DNA of 64,000 nt from Deltaproteobacteria bacterium (GTDB taxonomy: Bacteria; Myxococcota_A; Polyangia; GCA-2747355; JADLHG01): NCBI GenBank assembly GCA_020848905.1, contig JADLHG010000030.1, forward strand, positions 46,195 through 110,194, in the 5' to 3' direction. Position numbers and translations under genes: made by a program. Under the pieces are notes generated by a model that saw nothing but the letters and a program-made list of their open reading frames with translations, ran no database searches and was not told the DNA's origin. Shown in pieces: positions 22,999 to 32,495 of the stretch; the first letter of the stretch is position 1, and every line of letters begins with the position of its first letter.

Positions 22999-25900
22999 TC
23001 CGCACCTCGCTCGTGTTGCGCATTCCTTCCTTCCTCGTGCTCGCAGGGCTCCTCGTCGCACTCGGCTGCCGCGGCGTGGGCCAGGGGAGCGCGGCGATCC
23101 AGGTCAGGCTGGGCAAGCTCTCCGCGGCCGAGGTGGCGCGCGTCACGGTGACCGTCACGGGTGACGGGATCGGCGCGCCGATCGTGTACGACCTGGACCC
23201 GGCGCAAGGAACGTGGCGTGGTTTGATCGACGAGCTCCCCGCCGGCCCAGGGCGGACCTTCGCCGCGTCGGCCCGCGGCGCGAACGGCGACGAGCTCTAC
23301 CGCGGCGAGGCCACGGGCGTGACCATCGTGGACGGCGCCCGCGCGGCGGTGACGATCCTGCTCCAGCAGACGGCTCCGGCCTCGGTCTTCGCCAACCGCG
23401 TGCCCGAGATCCTGTCGCTCTCCGCCTCTCGCGTTCTCGTCGGGCCCGGCAAGACGGTCGAGCTCTCGGCCACGGCGATCGACGCCGACGGCGATCCGCT
23501 CACCTTCGCCTGGAGTGTACCCGCGGGGAGCTTCAGCGCGCCCGGAGCGGCGAGCACGGTCTTCACCGCGCCCGCGACCGAGGGAGACCTGCAGCTCACC
23601 CTGGCCGTGAGCGACCCGAAGGGGGCCACGGCCTCGGCAAGCTTCACGGTCACGGTGACGACCTCGGGGGGCGCGGGAGGCGCGGACGTGCAGGTCACCG
23701 TGAACACCTGGCCGGTGATCGGCGGGCTCACCTCGAGCCCCACCCCGGTCGCGCCCGGCTCGGCGACCACGCTCGCCCTGAGCGTGCTCGACGCCGACGG
23801 CGATCCGCTCTCCTTCGCCTGGACGCAGGGCGCCTGCACGGGCAGCTTCAGCGCCGTGACCGCGCAGAACCCGAGCTGGACGGCTCCCGCGGGCACGAGC
23901 TGCACGCTCTCGGTCACGGTCACCGACGGTCGCGGCGGCAGCGCCACCGGGGCGCTGGCCGTGCCGATCGGCACGGTGGTGGTGAACCTGCCCCCGACCT
24001 TCACGAGCCTCTTCCAGTCGGCGCGGGGCGTGACGCCGGGCGGTGCGATCCTCTTTCGCGCGGCGGCCACCGACCCCGAGGGGCAGCCGATCGCCTTCAC
24101 CTGGAGCGCGAGCCAGGGGACCTTCTCCGCGGCGACCGAGAGCCGCGGCACGAGCGAGGTGACCTGGACCGCTCCCCAGGCGGGGTGCGTGGCGACGGTC
24201 ACTGTGGAGGCGAGAGACTCGGTGGGCGCGAGCGCGCGCTTCGACTTCCCTCTCTCTTCCTGCGCGAGCTGCGGCAACGGCGTGCGCGAGGCGGGAGAGC
24301 AGTGCGACGGCAGCGACCTCGGCGGAACGGGCTGCGTCCAGCTCGGCTACTTCGGCGGCACTCTGAGCTGCCTCGGGTGCAACTTCGACACCTACCGCTG
24401 CTCGCTGCCTCCACCGGAAAGCTGCGCCAACGGGGTCGACGACAACGGCAACGGCCTCGTGGACTGCGGGGAGCCGAGCTGCAACGGTCACACCACCTGC
24501 CTGGGGAGCACGGTGGCTCCAGCGCTGCTGAAGAACTTCGACACGCCCGATGCTCCGAACTACAGCAATACCTGCCCCTCGGCCGCGTCGCCGGGCGTCG
24601 CCGCGCAGAGCTATCTGGCCGTGTTCAGTCCATGGAGCGCGAGCGGAACGCTCCTGCGGTCCGCCGGCGGGGCCTTCGACACGGAGGCGCTCGCCACCCT
24701 CTCGCTGCCCGAAGACGCGGCGAACAACCCCTCCCGCTACGCCGTGGCGGTGGGGGACACGGTCTACTTCTCGGGTGGTGGGGCCGACGGGGACCTCGAG
24801 CTCTGGAAGACTGACGGGACCGCCGCAGGCACGGCGCGGGTCAAGGACCTCTATCCGGGAGTGGAGCCTTCGTTGACTCAGTATCACTTCACCAGCGGCA
24901 GGCCCTCCTACCTCACGCTGCTGAACGGCGTGCTCTACTTCTCGGCCAGGGACCCCTCGAGCGGGAGCGAGCTCTGGCGCAGCGACGGGACCTCCGACGG
25001 GACCTACCTCGTCAAGGACCTCAATCCGGGCGTGGGCGATGGCGCCCCTACCGACCTCGTGGTCTTCAACGGGGCGCTCTACTTCGCCGCCACCGACGCG
25101 GTGCTCGGCCGCGCGCTCTGGCGGAGCGACGGTACGCTCGGGGGTACGACGCTCGTGAAGTCCTTCGCGGGCGGGGCAAACTACACCGCCCCGAGCGGTC
25201 TCACGGTCTTCGGCGGCGCACTCTACTTCCGGGCCTGCGAGGCGAGCGCCTGCGGGCTGTGGCGCAGCGACGGCACGGCGGCGGGCACGGTCGCGGTCAG
25301 GACCTTCAACGGCTACGGCCCCGAGCTCCTGAAGGTCGCCGGGAGCACCCTCTACATGATCGTTTGGACGAGCGGAAGCGGTGCCTCTAACGCGGTGGTC
25401 AAGGAGCTCTGGAAGAGCGACGGCACAGCCGCGGGGACGGTCCGCCTGACCTCTATCGGATCGTGGCCAAACACGGGCTATCCCGTCGCGCGCGAATACG
25501 ATCTCGTGCCTTTCGGTGGCCGGATCTACTTCCCGTCCTATGCTTCGTCGGGCGGCGGGGACTGGACCCTCTGGCGGAGCGACGGGACGACGGCGGGCAC
25601 GCAGCAGGTCACCAGCCAGAGCCTCTCGTGGGGGAGCACCAATCCCCCGCCCCGGCCATTCGCGCATGGCGGCTTCCTCTACTTCGGAGCCCGCGATGCC
25701 ACGGTGAACTGCGTGCTCTATCGCACCGACGGCACCGCGGCCGGCACGACGCCCATCGTGGACCCACGCTCGGGTCTGGCCATCCGCGGCCCGTCGCTCC
25801 ATGGCTCCGGGCCAGGAGGGCTGCTCTACCTCACGGGGTACGCGGCATCGAGCCAGGAGCTCTGGGTCACCGACGGCACTCCCGCCGGGACGCGCATCCC

Positions 25901-27194
25901 GCGCGTGTTCAGGCCCTCGACCTCCACAAGTTACCCGAGGCCTCTGCTCGAGGCGGGAGGGTTCCTCTACTTCGCGGCGGCGAGCGATGCCGAGGGCTAC
26001 GAGCTCCGCCGCACCGATGGCACGAGCGGAGGCACGGTCGTCGTCGCGGACCTCAATCCGGGCAGCGCAGATAGTGGCCTCTTTGCGGACTCGTTCGTGG
26101 CCCTTGGCTCGCAGGTGCTCTTCGCGGGGAACGACGTCGCAAGCGGACTCGGGTACGAGCCGTGGAGCACGAACGGCACGGCAGCGGGCACGACGCGGCT
26201 CAAGGACGTCAAGCCGGGGTCGGGCTCGTCGGTCACCGGGCTGTACCCCTACTCTCGCTGGATCGCCTCGGGCGGTCTGGTCTACTTCGCCGCGGACGAC
26301 GGCGTGAATGGGACGGAGCTCTGGCGGAGCGACGGTACGGCAGAAGGCACCGTGCTGGTCAAGGATCTCAAGGCCGGTTCGGGCTCTTTCTCGCTTGGAG
26401 CCTTCACCGAGCTGAACGGTGGCGTCTATTTCATCGCCTACGATAGCTCGACCTACACCGTCAACCTGTGGCGCAGCGACGGGACCGCCGCCGGAACCTC
26501 GGTGGTGAGCCAGCTCACGGGGCTAGGCCTGCAGAGCACGGGCCAGCCGATGGTGGCTGCGGCAGGGCGACTTCTCGTCCCGCTCGGCACGGGACTCTAC
26601 GCGAGAGACGGTACTGCCACCTTCAGCACGTTGCAGCGCCTCACTCCCGCGGGCGTGGGCGAAGCGAAGGCGCTGACCCCGGTCGGAAGCCGTGTCTTCT
26701 TCACCGCCACCGACAGCACGCGGGGCACGGAGCTCTGGGTCAGCGATGGGACCGTCGCCGGGACCACGCCGGTCGCGGACCTCAACGCCGGCGCCGCGAG
26801 CTCGTACCCTGGGCACCTCGCCGCGGTCGGCGGGACGCTGGTCTTCACGGCCGACGACGGGGTCCACGGGCGCGAGCCGTGGGTCTCGGACGGCACTCCT
26901 GCAGGGACGCTGCTCATCAAGGACCTCAACCCCGGCGTGAGTGGATCCGTGGCCTCGTCCACGGGCTCCGTGGCGGTGCTGGGGGGCAGCTACTTCTTCC
27001 CCGCCGACGACGGGATTCACGGCACGGAGCTCTGGCGGACCGACGGCACGAGCGCGGGGACCAAGCTCGTCTGGGATCTCTACCCGGGTCCCAGCGGCAG
27101 CTCGCCGACCCAGCTCAAGGCGGCCAACGGCCGGCTCTACTTCGCGGCCAACGACGGCTTCGTCGGCACCGAGCTCTGGAGCGTGGCGCCCTAG
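22995..27194 (+). CDS. Giant lipoprotein: Ig/PKD-like modules plus fifteen ELW-SDGT-AGT repeats
   Basis: A 1399-residue lipoprotein with lipobox VALGC (Cys18). A first module (TVTVTGDGIGAPIVYDL ... LPAGPGRTFAAS) precedes three Ig/PKD-like domains (with FAWSVPAGSF, NTWPVIGGL and TFTSLFQSARG marks). A Cys-rich segment resembling the one in the previous gene follows, then ESCANGVDDNGNGLVDCGEP. Residues from about 600 to the end hold fifteen repeats of E-L-W-(R/K)-S-D-G-T-x2-G-T-x-LVKDL-x-PG, hyalin/HYR-like blades probably forming a large beta-propeller. It is coupled to the preceding gene by ATGA. A surface adhesion or matrix role is likely but unproven. Confidence 0.85.
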   Translation: MIRTSLVLRIPSFLVLAGLLVALGCRGVGQGSAAIQVRLGKLSAAEVARVTVTVTGDGIGAPIVYDLDPAQGTWRGLIDELPAGPGRTFAASARGANGDELYRGEATGVTIVDGARAAVTILLQQTAPASVFANRVPEILSLSASRVLVGPGKTVELSATAIDADGDPLTFAWSVPAGSFSAPGAASTVFTAPATEGDLQLTLAVSDPKGATASASFTVTVTTSGGAGGADVQVTVNTWPVIGGLTSSPTPVAPGSATTLALSVLDADGDPLSFAWTQGACTGSFSAVTAQNPSWTAPAGTSCTLSVTVTDGRGGSATGALAVPIGTVVVNLPPTFTSLFQSARGVTPGGAILFRAAATDPEGQPIAFTWSASQGTFSAATESRGTSEVTWTAPQAGCVATVTVEARDSVGASARFDFPLSSCASCGNGVREAGEQCDGSDLGGTGCVQLGYFGGTLSCLGCNFDTYRCSLPPPESCANGVDDNGNGLVDCGEPSCNGHTTCLGSTVAPALLKNFDTPDAPNYSNTCPSAASPGVAAQSYLAVFSPWSASGTLLRSAGGAFDTEALATLSLPEDAANNPSRYAVAVGDTVYFSGGGADGDLELWKTDGTAAGTARVKDLYPGVEPSLTQYHFTSGRPSYLTLLNGVLYFSARDPSSGSELWRSDGTSDGTYLVKDLNPGVGDGAPTDLVVFNGALYFAATDAVLGRALWRSDGTLGGTTLVKSFAGGANYTAPSGLTVFGGALYFRACEASACGLWRSDGTAAGTVAVRTFNGYGPELLKVAGSTLYMIVWTSGSGASNAVVKELWKSDGTAAGTVRLTSIGSWPNTGYPVAREYDLVPFGGRIYFPSYASSGGGDWTLWRSDGTTAGTQQVTSQSLSWGSTNPPPRPFAHGGFLYFGARDATVNCVLYRTDGTAAGTTPIVDPRSGLAIRGPSLHGSGPGGLLYLTGYAASSQELWVTDGTPAGTRIPRVFRPSTSTSYPRPLLEAGGFLYFAAASDAEGYELRRTDGTSGGTVVVADLNPGSADSGLFADSFVALGSQVLFAGNDVASGLGYEPWSTNGTAAGTTRLKDVKPGSGSSVTGLYPYSRWIASGGLVYFAADDGVNGTELWRSDGTAEGTVLVKDLKAGSGSFSLGAFTELNGGVYFIAYDSSTYTVNLWRSDGTAAGTSVVSQLTGLGLQSTGQPMVAAAGRLLVPLGTGLYARDGTATFSTLQRLTPAGVGEAKALTPVGSRVFFTATDSTRGTELWVSDGTVAGTTPVADLNAGAASSYPGHLAAVGGTLVFTADDGVHGREPWVSDGTPAGTLLIKDLNPGVSGSVASSTGSVAVLGGSYFFPADDGIHGTELWRTDGTSAGTKLVWDLYPGPSGSSPTQLKAANGRLYFAANDGFVGTELWSVAP
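24796..27191 (+). repeat. Fifteen degenerate ELW-SDGT-x2-GT coding repeats
   Basis: Fifteen complete units plus a terminal half unit (TELWSVAP at the C-terminus) recur every 120-200 bp. Conserved DNA words encode CTCTGG...GACGG(G/C)AC and YFAA-D. Spacing varies more than in the other repeat genes of the window, so this array is older or under looser constraint. Confidence 0.8.
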
Positions 27195-27214
27195 GCGCTC
27201 TTGCGGAGGACCTG

Positions 27215-28540
27215 ATGCGCGCGATGCAAGGACGAGCGCCGACGATGCAGAATGTACATTCTAGAACTAATCCCATACGGGGACGGGCGGCGCTGCTGGT
27301 GCTCCTTGTGAGCTGCGGCCCGGCGGCGCCCTTTGGCGGGGCCGAGCTGCGAGTCCACCGCGCGGCGCTCGGCGGGGCGCCTCTCGCTCGCGTTACGCTC
27401 TCGGTCACGGGAGCCGGGATCGCCGCACCGCTCGTCACGGACCTCTCCTGGGACGGCAGCGCCTACCGCGGGCGGATGGCCCAGATCCCCGCCGGGACGA
27501 ACCGGACCTTCGCCGCCGAGGGCTTCGATGCGCAGGGAGCGAGGCTCTACGCCGGACAGCTCGGCGGGGTGACGATCGTCGCCGACGCCACGGTGACCGT
27601 CGCGCTCGTGCTCCAGCAGACCACCCCACCTCCGCCGTTCGAGAACAGCGCCCCCGTAATCGACGGCCTTCTGGCCTCGGCGAGCGGGGTCGTGCCCGGG
27701 GGCAGCGTGGGCCTCGCGGTCACGGCGCACGACCCGGACCCGGCTGACACCCTGAGCTATGCCTGGTCCGCCACCGCCGGGAGCTTCGATCAGCCGGGCT
27801 CGAGCAGGCCCGTCTACACCGCGCCCGCGACGGAGGGGCCGGTCACCCTCACGGTGCAGGTGAGCGACGGCCGCGGCGGGGTGAGCGCGCTCGACCTGTC
27901 CCTCTCCGTCGGGGCGAGCTTCGCCCGCGGCGGGGCGGAGGTCCGGGTCAGCCTCAACACCTGGCCGGTCGTGAGCGCGATCTCTCCGCGCCCCTCGCGC
28001 GTCGAGCCGGGCGGGAGCACCGCCATCACGCTGTTCGTGAGCGACGCCGACGGGGACGCGCTCTCGTTCCTCTGGACCGACAGCGGCTGCGGCGGGGCCT
28101 TCGACAGCGCCGCGCTACGTAACCCGAACTGGACCGCACCCTTGGTGGCGCCAGCCGTGAGGACCTGCCGGCTGGAGGTGACCGTGGACGATGGTCGCGG
28201 CGGCACGGGGAGGGCCGCGGTGGTGGTGGCCGTCGGCGGCCCGGCGGGGGTGAACGTCGCACCGCGCTTCACGAGCGTCTACCAGTCGCGCGAACTCGTC
28301 GCACCCGGGGATACGGTGCGGCTCTTGGGCGAGGCCGTGGACCCCGAGGGACAGGGGGTGACCTTCGCGTGGAGTGCCTCGGGGGGAACCCTCGAGGTGC
28401 CGGTCGAGACGACGGGACGCAGCGAGGTGCGCTGGAGGGCGCCGACGCAGGGTTGCCAGCATGCGATCACGCTCGAGGCGCGCGACCCGGCGGGAGGCGC
28501 CAGCCGGCATGTCTTCGGCGTCACGAGCTGCGGGCCCTAG
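27215..28540 (+). CDS. Ig/PKD-like module lipoprotein, third tandem paralogue
   Basis: A 441-residue protein sharing the module order of its neighbours: a signal/lipobox (LLVLLVSCGP), the TLSVTGAGIAAPLVTDL module with IPAGTNRTFAAEGF, and three Ig/PKD-like domains (VIDGLLASASG, LNTWPVVSAI, FTSVYQSREL). It lacks the Cys-rich and propeller parts. GGAGGA (27205-27210) four bases before the ATG supports this start; a second ATG at 27245 would give a shorter leader. The perfect palindrome AGAATGTACATTCT falls just inside the 5' end. Confidence 0.8.
   Translation: MRAMQGRAPTMQNVHSRTNPIRGRAALLVLLVSCGPAAPFGGAELRVHRAALGGAPLARVTLSVTGAGIAAPLVTDLSWDGSAYRGRMAQIPAGTNRTFAAEGFDAQGARLYAGQLGGVTIVADATVTVALVLQQTTPPPPFENSAPVIDGLLASASGVVPGGSVGLAVTAHDPDPADTLSYAWSATAGSFDQPGSSRPVYTAPATEGPVTLTVQVSDGRGGVSALDLSLSVGASFARGGAEVRVSLNTWPVVSAISPRPSRVEPGGSTAITLFVSDADGDALSFLWTDSGCGGAFDSAALRNPNWTAPLVAPAVRTCRLEVTVDDGRGGTGRAAVVVAVGGPAGVNVAPRFTSVYQSRELVAPGDTVRLLGEAVDPEGQGVTFAWSASGGTLEVPVETTGRSEVRWRAPTQGCQHAITLEARDPAGGASRHVFGVTSCGP
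27249..27262. promoter_or_regulatory. Perfect 14-bp palindrome, unexplained
   Basis: AGAATGTACATTCT is its own reverse complement and sits in a 30-base AT-rich island near the start of the third paralogue. It is followed at once by TTCTAGAACT, a word also found before the fourth paralogue. It could be a protein-binding site, or could mean that translation starts further downstream. Function is not known. Confidence 0.35.
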
Positions 28541-28554
28541 TTTTTTAGACGTTT

Positions 28555-28566
28555 AGTTCTAGAACT
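28555..28566. promoter_or_regulatory. Palindrome AGTTCTAGAACT before the fourth paralogue
   Basis: This perfect 12-bp palindrome lies 41 bases before the ATG at 28607 in an AT-rich island that begins with a T-run right after the previous stop codon. The core TTCTAGAACT recurs near 27259. The repeated placement at the 5' side of two paralogues hints at a shared regulator. Confidence 0.35.
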
Positions 28567-28606
28567 GACGGAAGCTGTAACCCGAGAAACGAAGTAGAGG
28601 CTGGCG

Positions 28607-29956
28607 ATGGGAAGCAGAAGCGGGATGCGAGTCTGGGGTCTAGTCGGAGCCCTCGTGGGCTTGGGCGCGGGCTGCGGCAAGGGGACGGTCGAGAGCGGCA
28701 CGATCCACGTCGTGACGCCCAAGCTCTCGGCCGCGGACGTACGCCGTGTGGCGGTGACGATCTCGGGGCCCGGGATCCCCACGCCGATCGTGCAGGACCT
28801 CACCCTCAGCTCCGGACAGTGGACGGGGACGATCAGCGGCATTCCCGCCGGCACGGCTCGGACCTTCGCGGGAGATGCCTTCGACGCGGGCGGCGCGCGC
28901 GTCTACGGCGGAAAGCTGAGCGGGGTGCTGATCGAGCCCGGGCGCACCGCGACGGTAATGCTGGTCCTCCAGCAGGTGACGCCTCCGCCCCCCTTTGCCA
29001 ACCGCGTGCCGATCATCCATGGGCTTGTGCTCTCGTCCGAGGCGGTGGCGCCGGGACAGACCGTGACGATCGATCTCTCGGCCCGCGATGACGACGCCGG
29101 AGACGTGCTGGTCTACGACTGGAGTGCGACCCTCGGCAGCTTTGACGATGCGGCGGTGCAGGATCCCGTCTGGACTGCGCCCGCGACCGAGGGTGCGGCG
29201 CAGCTCACCGTGCAGGTGAGCGACGGGCGCGGCGGCACGCGGTCGCTTGGCTTCGCGATCACCGTGAGCCAGTCGCGAGCACGTGGCGGAGCGCTGGTGG
29301 TGGCCACGCTGAATACCTGGCCGGTCCTGAGCCAGCTCGTCGCGACGCCCGGCCGCGTGGACGGGGGCGGCGTAGTGAGCCTTTCGACGAGCGCGTTCGA
29401 TCCCGAGCAGGCCGCGCTCCAGTTCGCCTGGAGCGACGGGGGAGGCGCGTGCGCGGGGACCTTCGATGTGCCCTCCAGCCCGAGCCCGACCTGGACGGCG
29501 CCGGCGGTGGCGCCGGCGGGCCGGCGGTGCACCCTGAGCGTGGCGGTGAGCGACGGAGCCGGCGGGAGCACGAGCGGGGCGATCACGATCGAGGTGGGCC
29601 CGGCCCCGACGCCGAACGTCGCGCCGGAGATCGAGCTTGCCTACCAGTCGGCGACGACGGGCGTGGTGGGCACGACCATGACCTTCCGAGTGCAGGCCCG
29701 AGATCCCGAGGGACAGGCCCTCACCTTCGCCTGGTCGGCCACGGGCGGCACACTCGCGACGCCCACGACGACCGCCACGACGAGCGAGGTGATCTGGACC
29801 GTGGACTGTCCCTCCCTGGTAGAAGGAGGCGAGCCCACCCCGGCCGTGGTCCGCGCCCGCGTGACCGACGCGCAGGGGGCGAGCACGACGCAGGAGTTCG
29901 TGGCGAGCTGCACGCCGGGCCTGCCGCCTGCTCCTCCGCCGCACCCGAAGCGGTAG
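28607..29956 (+). CDS. Ig/PKD-like module lipoprotein, fourth tandem paralogue
   Basis: A 449-residue lipoprotein (lipobox LGAGC) with the same plan as the third paralogue: the VAVTISGPGIPTPIVQDL module, IPAGTARTFAGDAFDAGG, then three Ig/PKD-like domains (IIHGLVLSSEA, LNTWPVLSQL, IELAYQSATT). It ends in a Pro-rich tail (PPAPPPHPKR). Two Cys in the second domain (ACAGTF and RCTLSV) match the other paralogues and may form a disulphide. It is the last gene of the tandem cluster. Confidence 0.8.
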   Translation: MGSRSGMRVWGLVGALVGLGAGCGKGTVESGTIHVVTPKLSAADVRRVAVTISGPGIPTPIVQDLTLSSGQWTGTISGIPAGTARTFAGDAFDAGGARVYGGKLSGVLIEPGRTATVMLVLQQVTPPPPFANRVPIIHGLVLSSEAVAPGQTVTIDLSARDDDAGDVLVYDWSATLGSFDDAAVQDPVWTAPATEGAAQLTVQVSDGRGGTRSLGFAITVSQSRARGGALVVATLNTWPVLSQLVATPGRVDGGGVVSLSTSAFDPEQAALQFAWSDGGGACAGTFDVPSSPSPTWTAPAVAPAGRRCTLSVAVSDGAGGSTSGAITIEVGPAPTPNVAPEIELAYQSATTGVVGTTMTFRVQARDPEGQALTFAWSATGGTLATPTTTATTSEVIWTVDCPSLVEGGEPTPAVVRARVTDAQGASTTQEFVASCTPGLPPAPPPHPKR

Positions 29957-30036
29957 CTCCGCGTTCCACCGCCGCAGCTTGAGGAGCTCCGACGCCGTCC
30001 GGCGCGAGCTGCCCGACGTCATGGCCGTCTCCTCCA

Positions 30037-30966
30037 TCAGTCCTCGAGGTCCCCGAACTTCCCGCTGTTGAAGTCGTGGATCGCCTGCTCGATCTCCCGC
30101 CGGCTGTTCATGACGAAGGGCCCGTACTGCACCACCGGCTCGCCGATCGGCTCTCCCCCGAGGACCAGGAGCTGGGCCTCGGGGCCCGCCTCGACGACGA
30201 TCCGGTCGCCCTGGTTCTCGAAGACAACGAAGTCGTGCATGGTCGCCTTCGCCGCGCCGTTGACCGTGAGCTCACCCTGCATCACCAGCAGCCCAACATT
30301 CTGGCGGGCCGGGAACGGGAGCTCGACCGTGCCCCCGGCGTTCAGGCGGACGTCGAGCACGCTCATCGGCGTGTAGGTCTTCGCCGGTCCCTTGGCGCCC
30401 TGGAATTCGCCCGCGATGATTCGCACCTGGCCGGCGTCGTTGGGCAGCGCGACCTGGCCCATCCGGTCGGCGGCGATGGCCTGGTAGTGCGGCGCGTCCA
30501 TCTTGTGCGCCCGGGGCAGGTTCACCCAGAGCTGCGCCATCTGGAACGGGCCGCCGTGCTTCGCCCAGCCGGCCTCGTGGTGTTCCTTGTGGAGGATGCC
30601 CGAGGCCGCGGTCATCCACTGGACGTCGCCGGGCCCGATCACGCCGCCGGCGCCGGTGCTGTCGTGGTGCGCGACGCTCCCCTGAAAGGCCAGCGTCACG
30701 GTCTCGAACCCGCGATGCGGATGCACACCGACGCCCCGCGGGCGCACCGCCGGCGGGTATTCGTACGTCGGGTGGTAGTCGAGCAAGAGAAACGGGTCCA
30801 GCTTGCGGACCGCGTCCGGTATCGCCGAGAAATAGCCGGCGACGCGAAACCCGTCGCCCACCCAGTGGAGGCTGGGGGCCTGGTAGATGCCCTCGATGGC
30901 CCTGGCCGCGGCCGCCGGGGTTGGCTGCGCCGCCGTGCGACCTTGAAGATCCTGTCCGGGTACCAT
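30037..30966 (-). CDS. Pirin family protein
   Basis: A 309-residue bicupin of the pirin family. The signature HPHRGFETVT is at 82-91. Metal ligands expected in the family are His82 and His84, plus His126 and Glu128 in GILHKEH. The C-terminal cupin (ELPFPARQNVGLLVMQGEL, LLVLGGEPIGEPVVQYGPFVMNS) is complete. Bacterial pirins include quercetin 2,3-dioxygenases and regulators of central metabolism; which applies cannot be told. GAGGAGG before the ATG supports the start. It is a single-gene unit. Confidence 0.93.
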   Translation of the reverse strand: MVPGQDLQGRTAAQPTPAAAARAIEGIYQAPSLHWVGDGFRVAGYFSAIPDAVRKLDPFLLLDYHPTYEYPPAVRPRGVGVHPHRGFETVTLAFQGSVAHHDSTGAGGVIGPGDVQWMTAASGILHKEHHEAGWAKHGGPFQMAQLWVNLPRAHKMDAPHYQAIAADRMGQVALPNDAGQVRIIAGEFQGAKGPAKTYTPMSVLDVRLNAGGTVELPFPARQNVGLLVMQGELTVNGAAKATMHDFVVFENQGDRIVVEAGPEAQLLVLGGEPIGEPVVQYGPFVMNSRREIEQAIHDFNSGKFGDLED

Positions 30967-31110
30967 GTCTCAGCCTCCTCGGCGATAGCGCCGCCCACGG
31001 TCTTGACGTAAAGATACGTCTCCTCGAGCGACTGCCAAGGGCGGGCGTGCCGGTATCAGCGGTGGCGCCGCCTCGATGCGGTACGGTCCATCGATCACAA
31101 GGAGGGCGAC

Positions 31111-31707
31111 ATGCGCGTGCGTGCCGGTATCGGGTCTCTTCTGCTCCTGCCGCTCTTCGCCCTGGGCCCAGGATGCGGGTCCTCGAGCAGTCCCTCGCCC
31201 GACGGAAGTCTCCCCTCGGGCGACAGCCGAACCGTGGACGGCAGGTCCCCCGGCGACGGGCGCCCCGCGCTGGATCGGAGCCCCGGGGACACCTCGGCAC
31301 CCTCCGGCTGCACGTGCGGCCCCTCGGAGGGCTGCCTCCTGGCGGTGGTCACGCGGCTCGCCGACGAGTCCAACTTCCCCTGGAAGGTGTGGCCGACGGA
31401 GGTAGATGGCGTGGGCCCGTTGATCGTGAGCGCGACGCAGGGCACCTCCGTCCTCGCCCGGAAGGTCCTGCCGAGCTCCGATTTGAAACCGACGAGCGCG
31501 TCTTTCAGCGTAGACCTCGGCTGCCTCGCCGCGGGCTCGACGGACGTGCGCGCGTTCCTCGACGACAACGCGAACGCCGGGGCGAACGACACGTCGAGCT
31601 CCGATTACCGCGACACCTGTCTGCCGGGTCTGCGCAAGGTCACGGTGACCGTCGAGGCCCAGAAGAGGACCCGGGCCGAGCTCTCACTCGCCAACTCGTG
31701 CGACTGA
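31111..31707 (+). CDS. Small lipoprotein of unknown function
   Basis: A 198-residue protein. The lipobox LGPGC (Cys22) is followed by a linker of about 45 residues rich in Ser, Pro, Asp and Gly. The folded part (about 66-198) has six cysteines (CTCGPSEGC, then single Cys near 137, 170 and 197) and a beta-rich pattern. It contains FLDDNANAGAND and CLPGLRKVTVTVEAQKRTRAELSL, which resemble the surface of a transthyretin-like or carboxypeptidase-regulatory fold, but no family is claimed. A GGAGGG ribosome binding site is present. Confidence 0.7.
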   Translation: MRVRAGIGSLLLLPLFALGPGCGSSSSPSPDGSLPSGDSRTVDGRSPGDGRPALDRSPGDTSAPSGCTCGPSEGCLLAVVTRLADESNFPWKVWPTEVDGVGPLIVSATQGTSVLARKVLPSSDLKPTSASFSVDLGCLAAGSTDVRAFLDDNANAGANDTSSSDYRDTCLPGLRKVTVTVEAQKRTRAELSLANSCD

Positions 31708-31862
31708 CCTTCGCGCGGCGCCGACGGCCTTCGAACGGCGCCAGCCACCCGTGCCATCTTCGTACGCAACCGCCCTGTCAGATTCCCGGCCCTCGGAGCG
31801 TCTTCACCCTCGATCAACCACTGCCGCCGCCGAGGCGGCCGCTCGACGGAGGAGGTGACGCC

Positions 31863-32495
31863 ATGCATCGAGGTTTCTACGAGGCAGCGTGGATGGGCGC
31901 GGAGCCGCCTGTGGTGGACGTGCGCGATCGCGCGACGGTGGCGCCGGAGGGGCTGGAGGAGGACGTGGTCGGCGATGAGCTGGGACTCTTTGGGCTGCTG
32001 CGCGCGGCGGAGGGACTGGCCGCGGCGGAGCCGCCGAGCTGGATGGACGCGGCGGCATCGCTGATCTCCATCTCCTTCGAGGGGCTGGAGGAGACGCGGG
32101 TCGAGGGCGAGGTGGACGGGCTCGAGCTCTGGGAGATCGAGGCGGCCATGAGCTGGGAGGCCGAGCTGGACGCGCAGGCCGAGCTCGAGACACGCGCCGA
32201 GCGGGCGGCGTTCCGCGGTCGACGGCTTCCGGGCTGGTCGGCGACGGACGCCCGCTCGATCGTGCGCGCGCTCGAGGACGCCGGTGCCGACGAGGACGAC
32301 GGCGTCGACGGGGAGTGGGAGTTCGCGCGCCTCGACCGTGACGGTAACGTGCTCTCCGAGGACAGCGACGACGGGGTCGGCGGGGACGACTGGGACGACG
32401 GCCATCCGGACCAGGACGACCTGGCCCCCGAGGGCCTCGGGAGCGGCGAGCTCGACTGGGACACCCACGACTACGAGTCGGGTTACGACTACTGA
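31863..32495 (+). CDS. Very acidic protein of unknown function
   Basis: A 210-residue soluble protein, strongly acidic, and Asp/Glu-rich towards the end (EDDGVDGEW, EDSDDGVGGDDWDDGHPD). No signal peptide, membrane segment or catalytic motif is seen. GGAGGAGG, 6 bases before the ATG, gives a firm start. The helical, Glu-rich middle (LELWEIEAAMSWEAELDAQAELETRAER) suggests a coiled coil. No family was recognised. Confidence 0.65.
   Translation: MHRGFYEAAWMGAEPPVVDVRDRATVAPEGLEEDVVGDELGLFGLLRAAEGLAAAEPPSWMDAAASLISISFEGLEETRVEGEVDGLELWEIEAAMSWEAELDAQAELETRAERAAFRGRRLPGWSATDARSIVRALEDAGADEDDGVDGEWEFARLDRDGNVLSEDSDDGVGGDDWDDGHPDQDDLAPEGLGSGELDWDTHDYESGYDY

Noticed and set aside
22899..25802. Minus-strand open frame of 967 codons across the tandem surface protein cluster
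   Set aside because: Reverse-strand shadow of a gene with consistent Ig and SDGT repeats.
24796..27191. Possible minisatellite or CRISPR-like array
   Set aside because: Units vary in length and encode the protein repeat ELW-SDGT; no short direct repeat with unique spacers is present.
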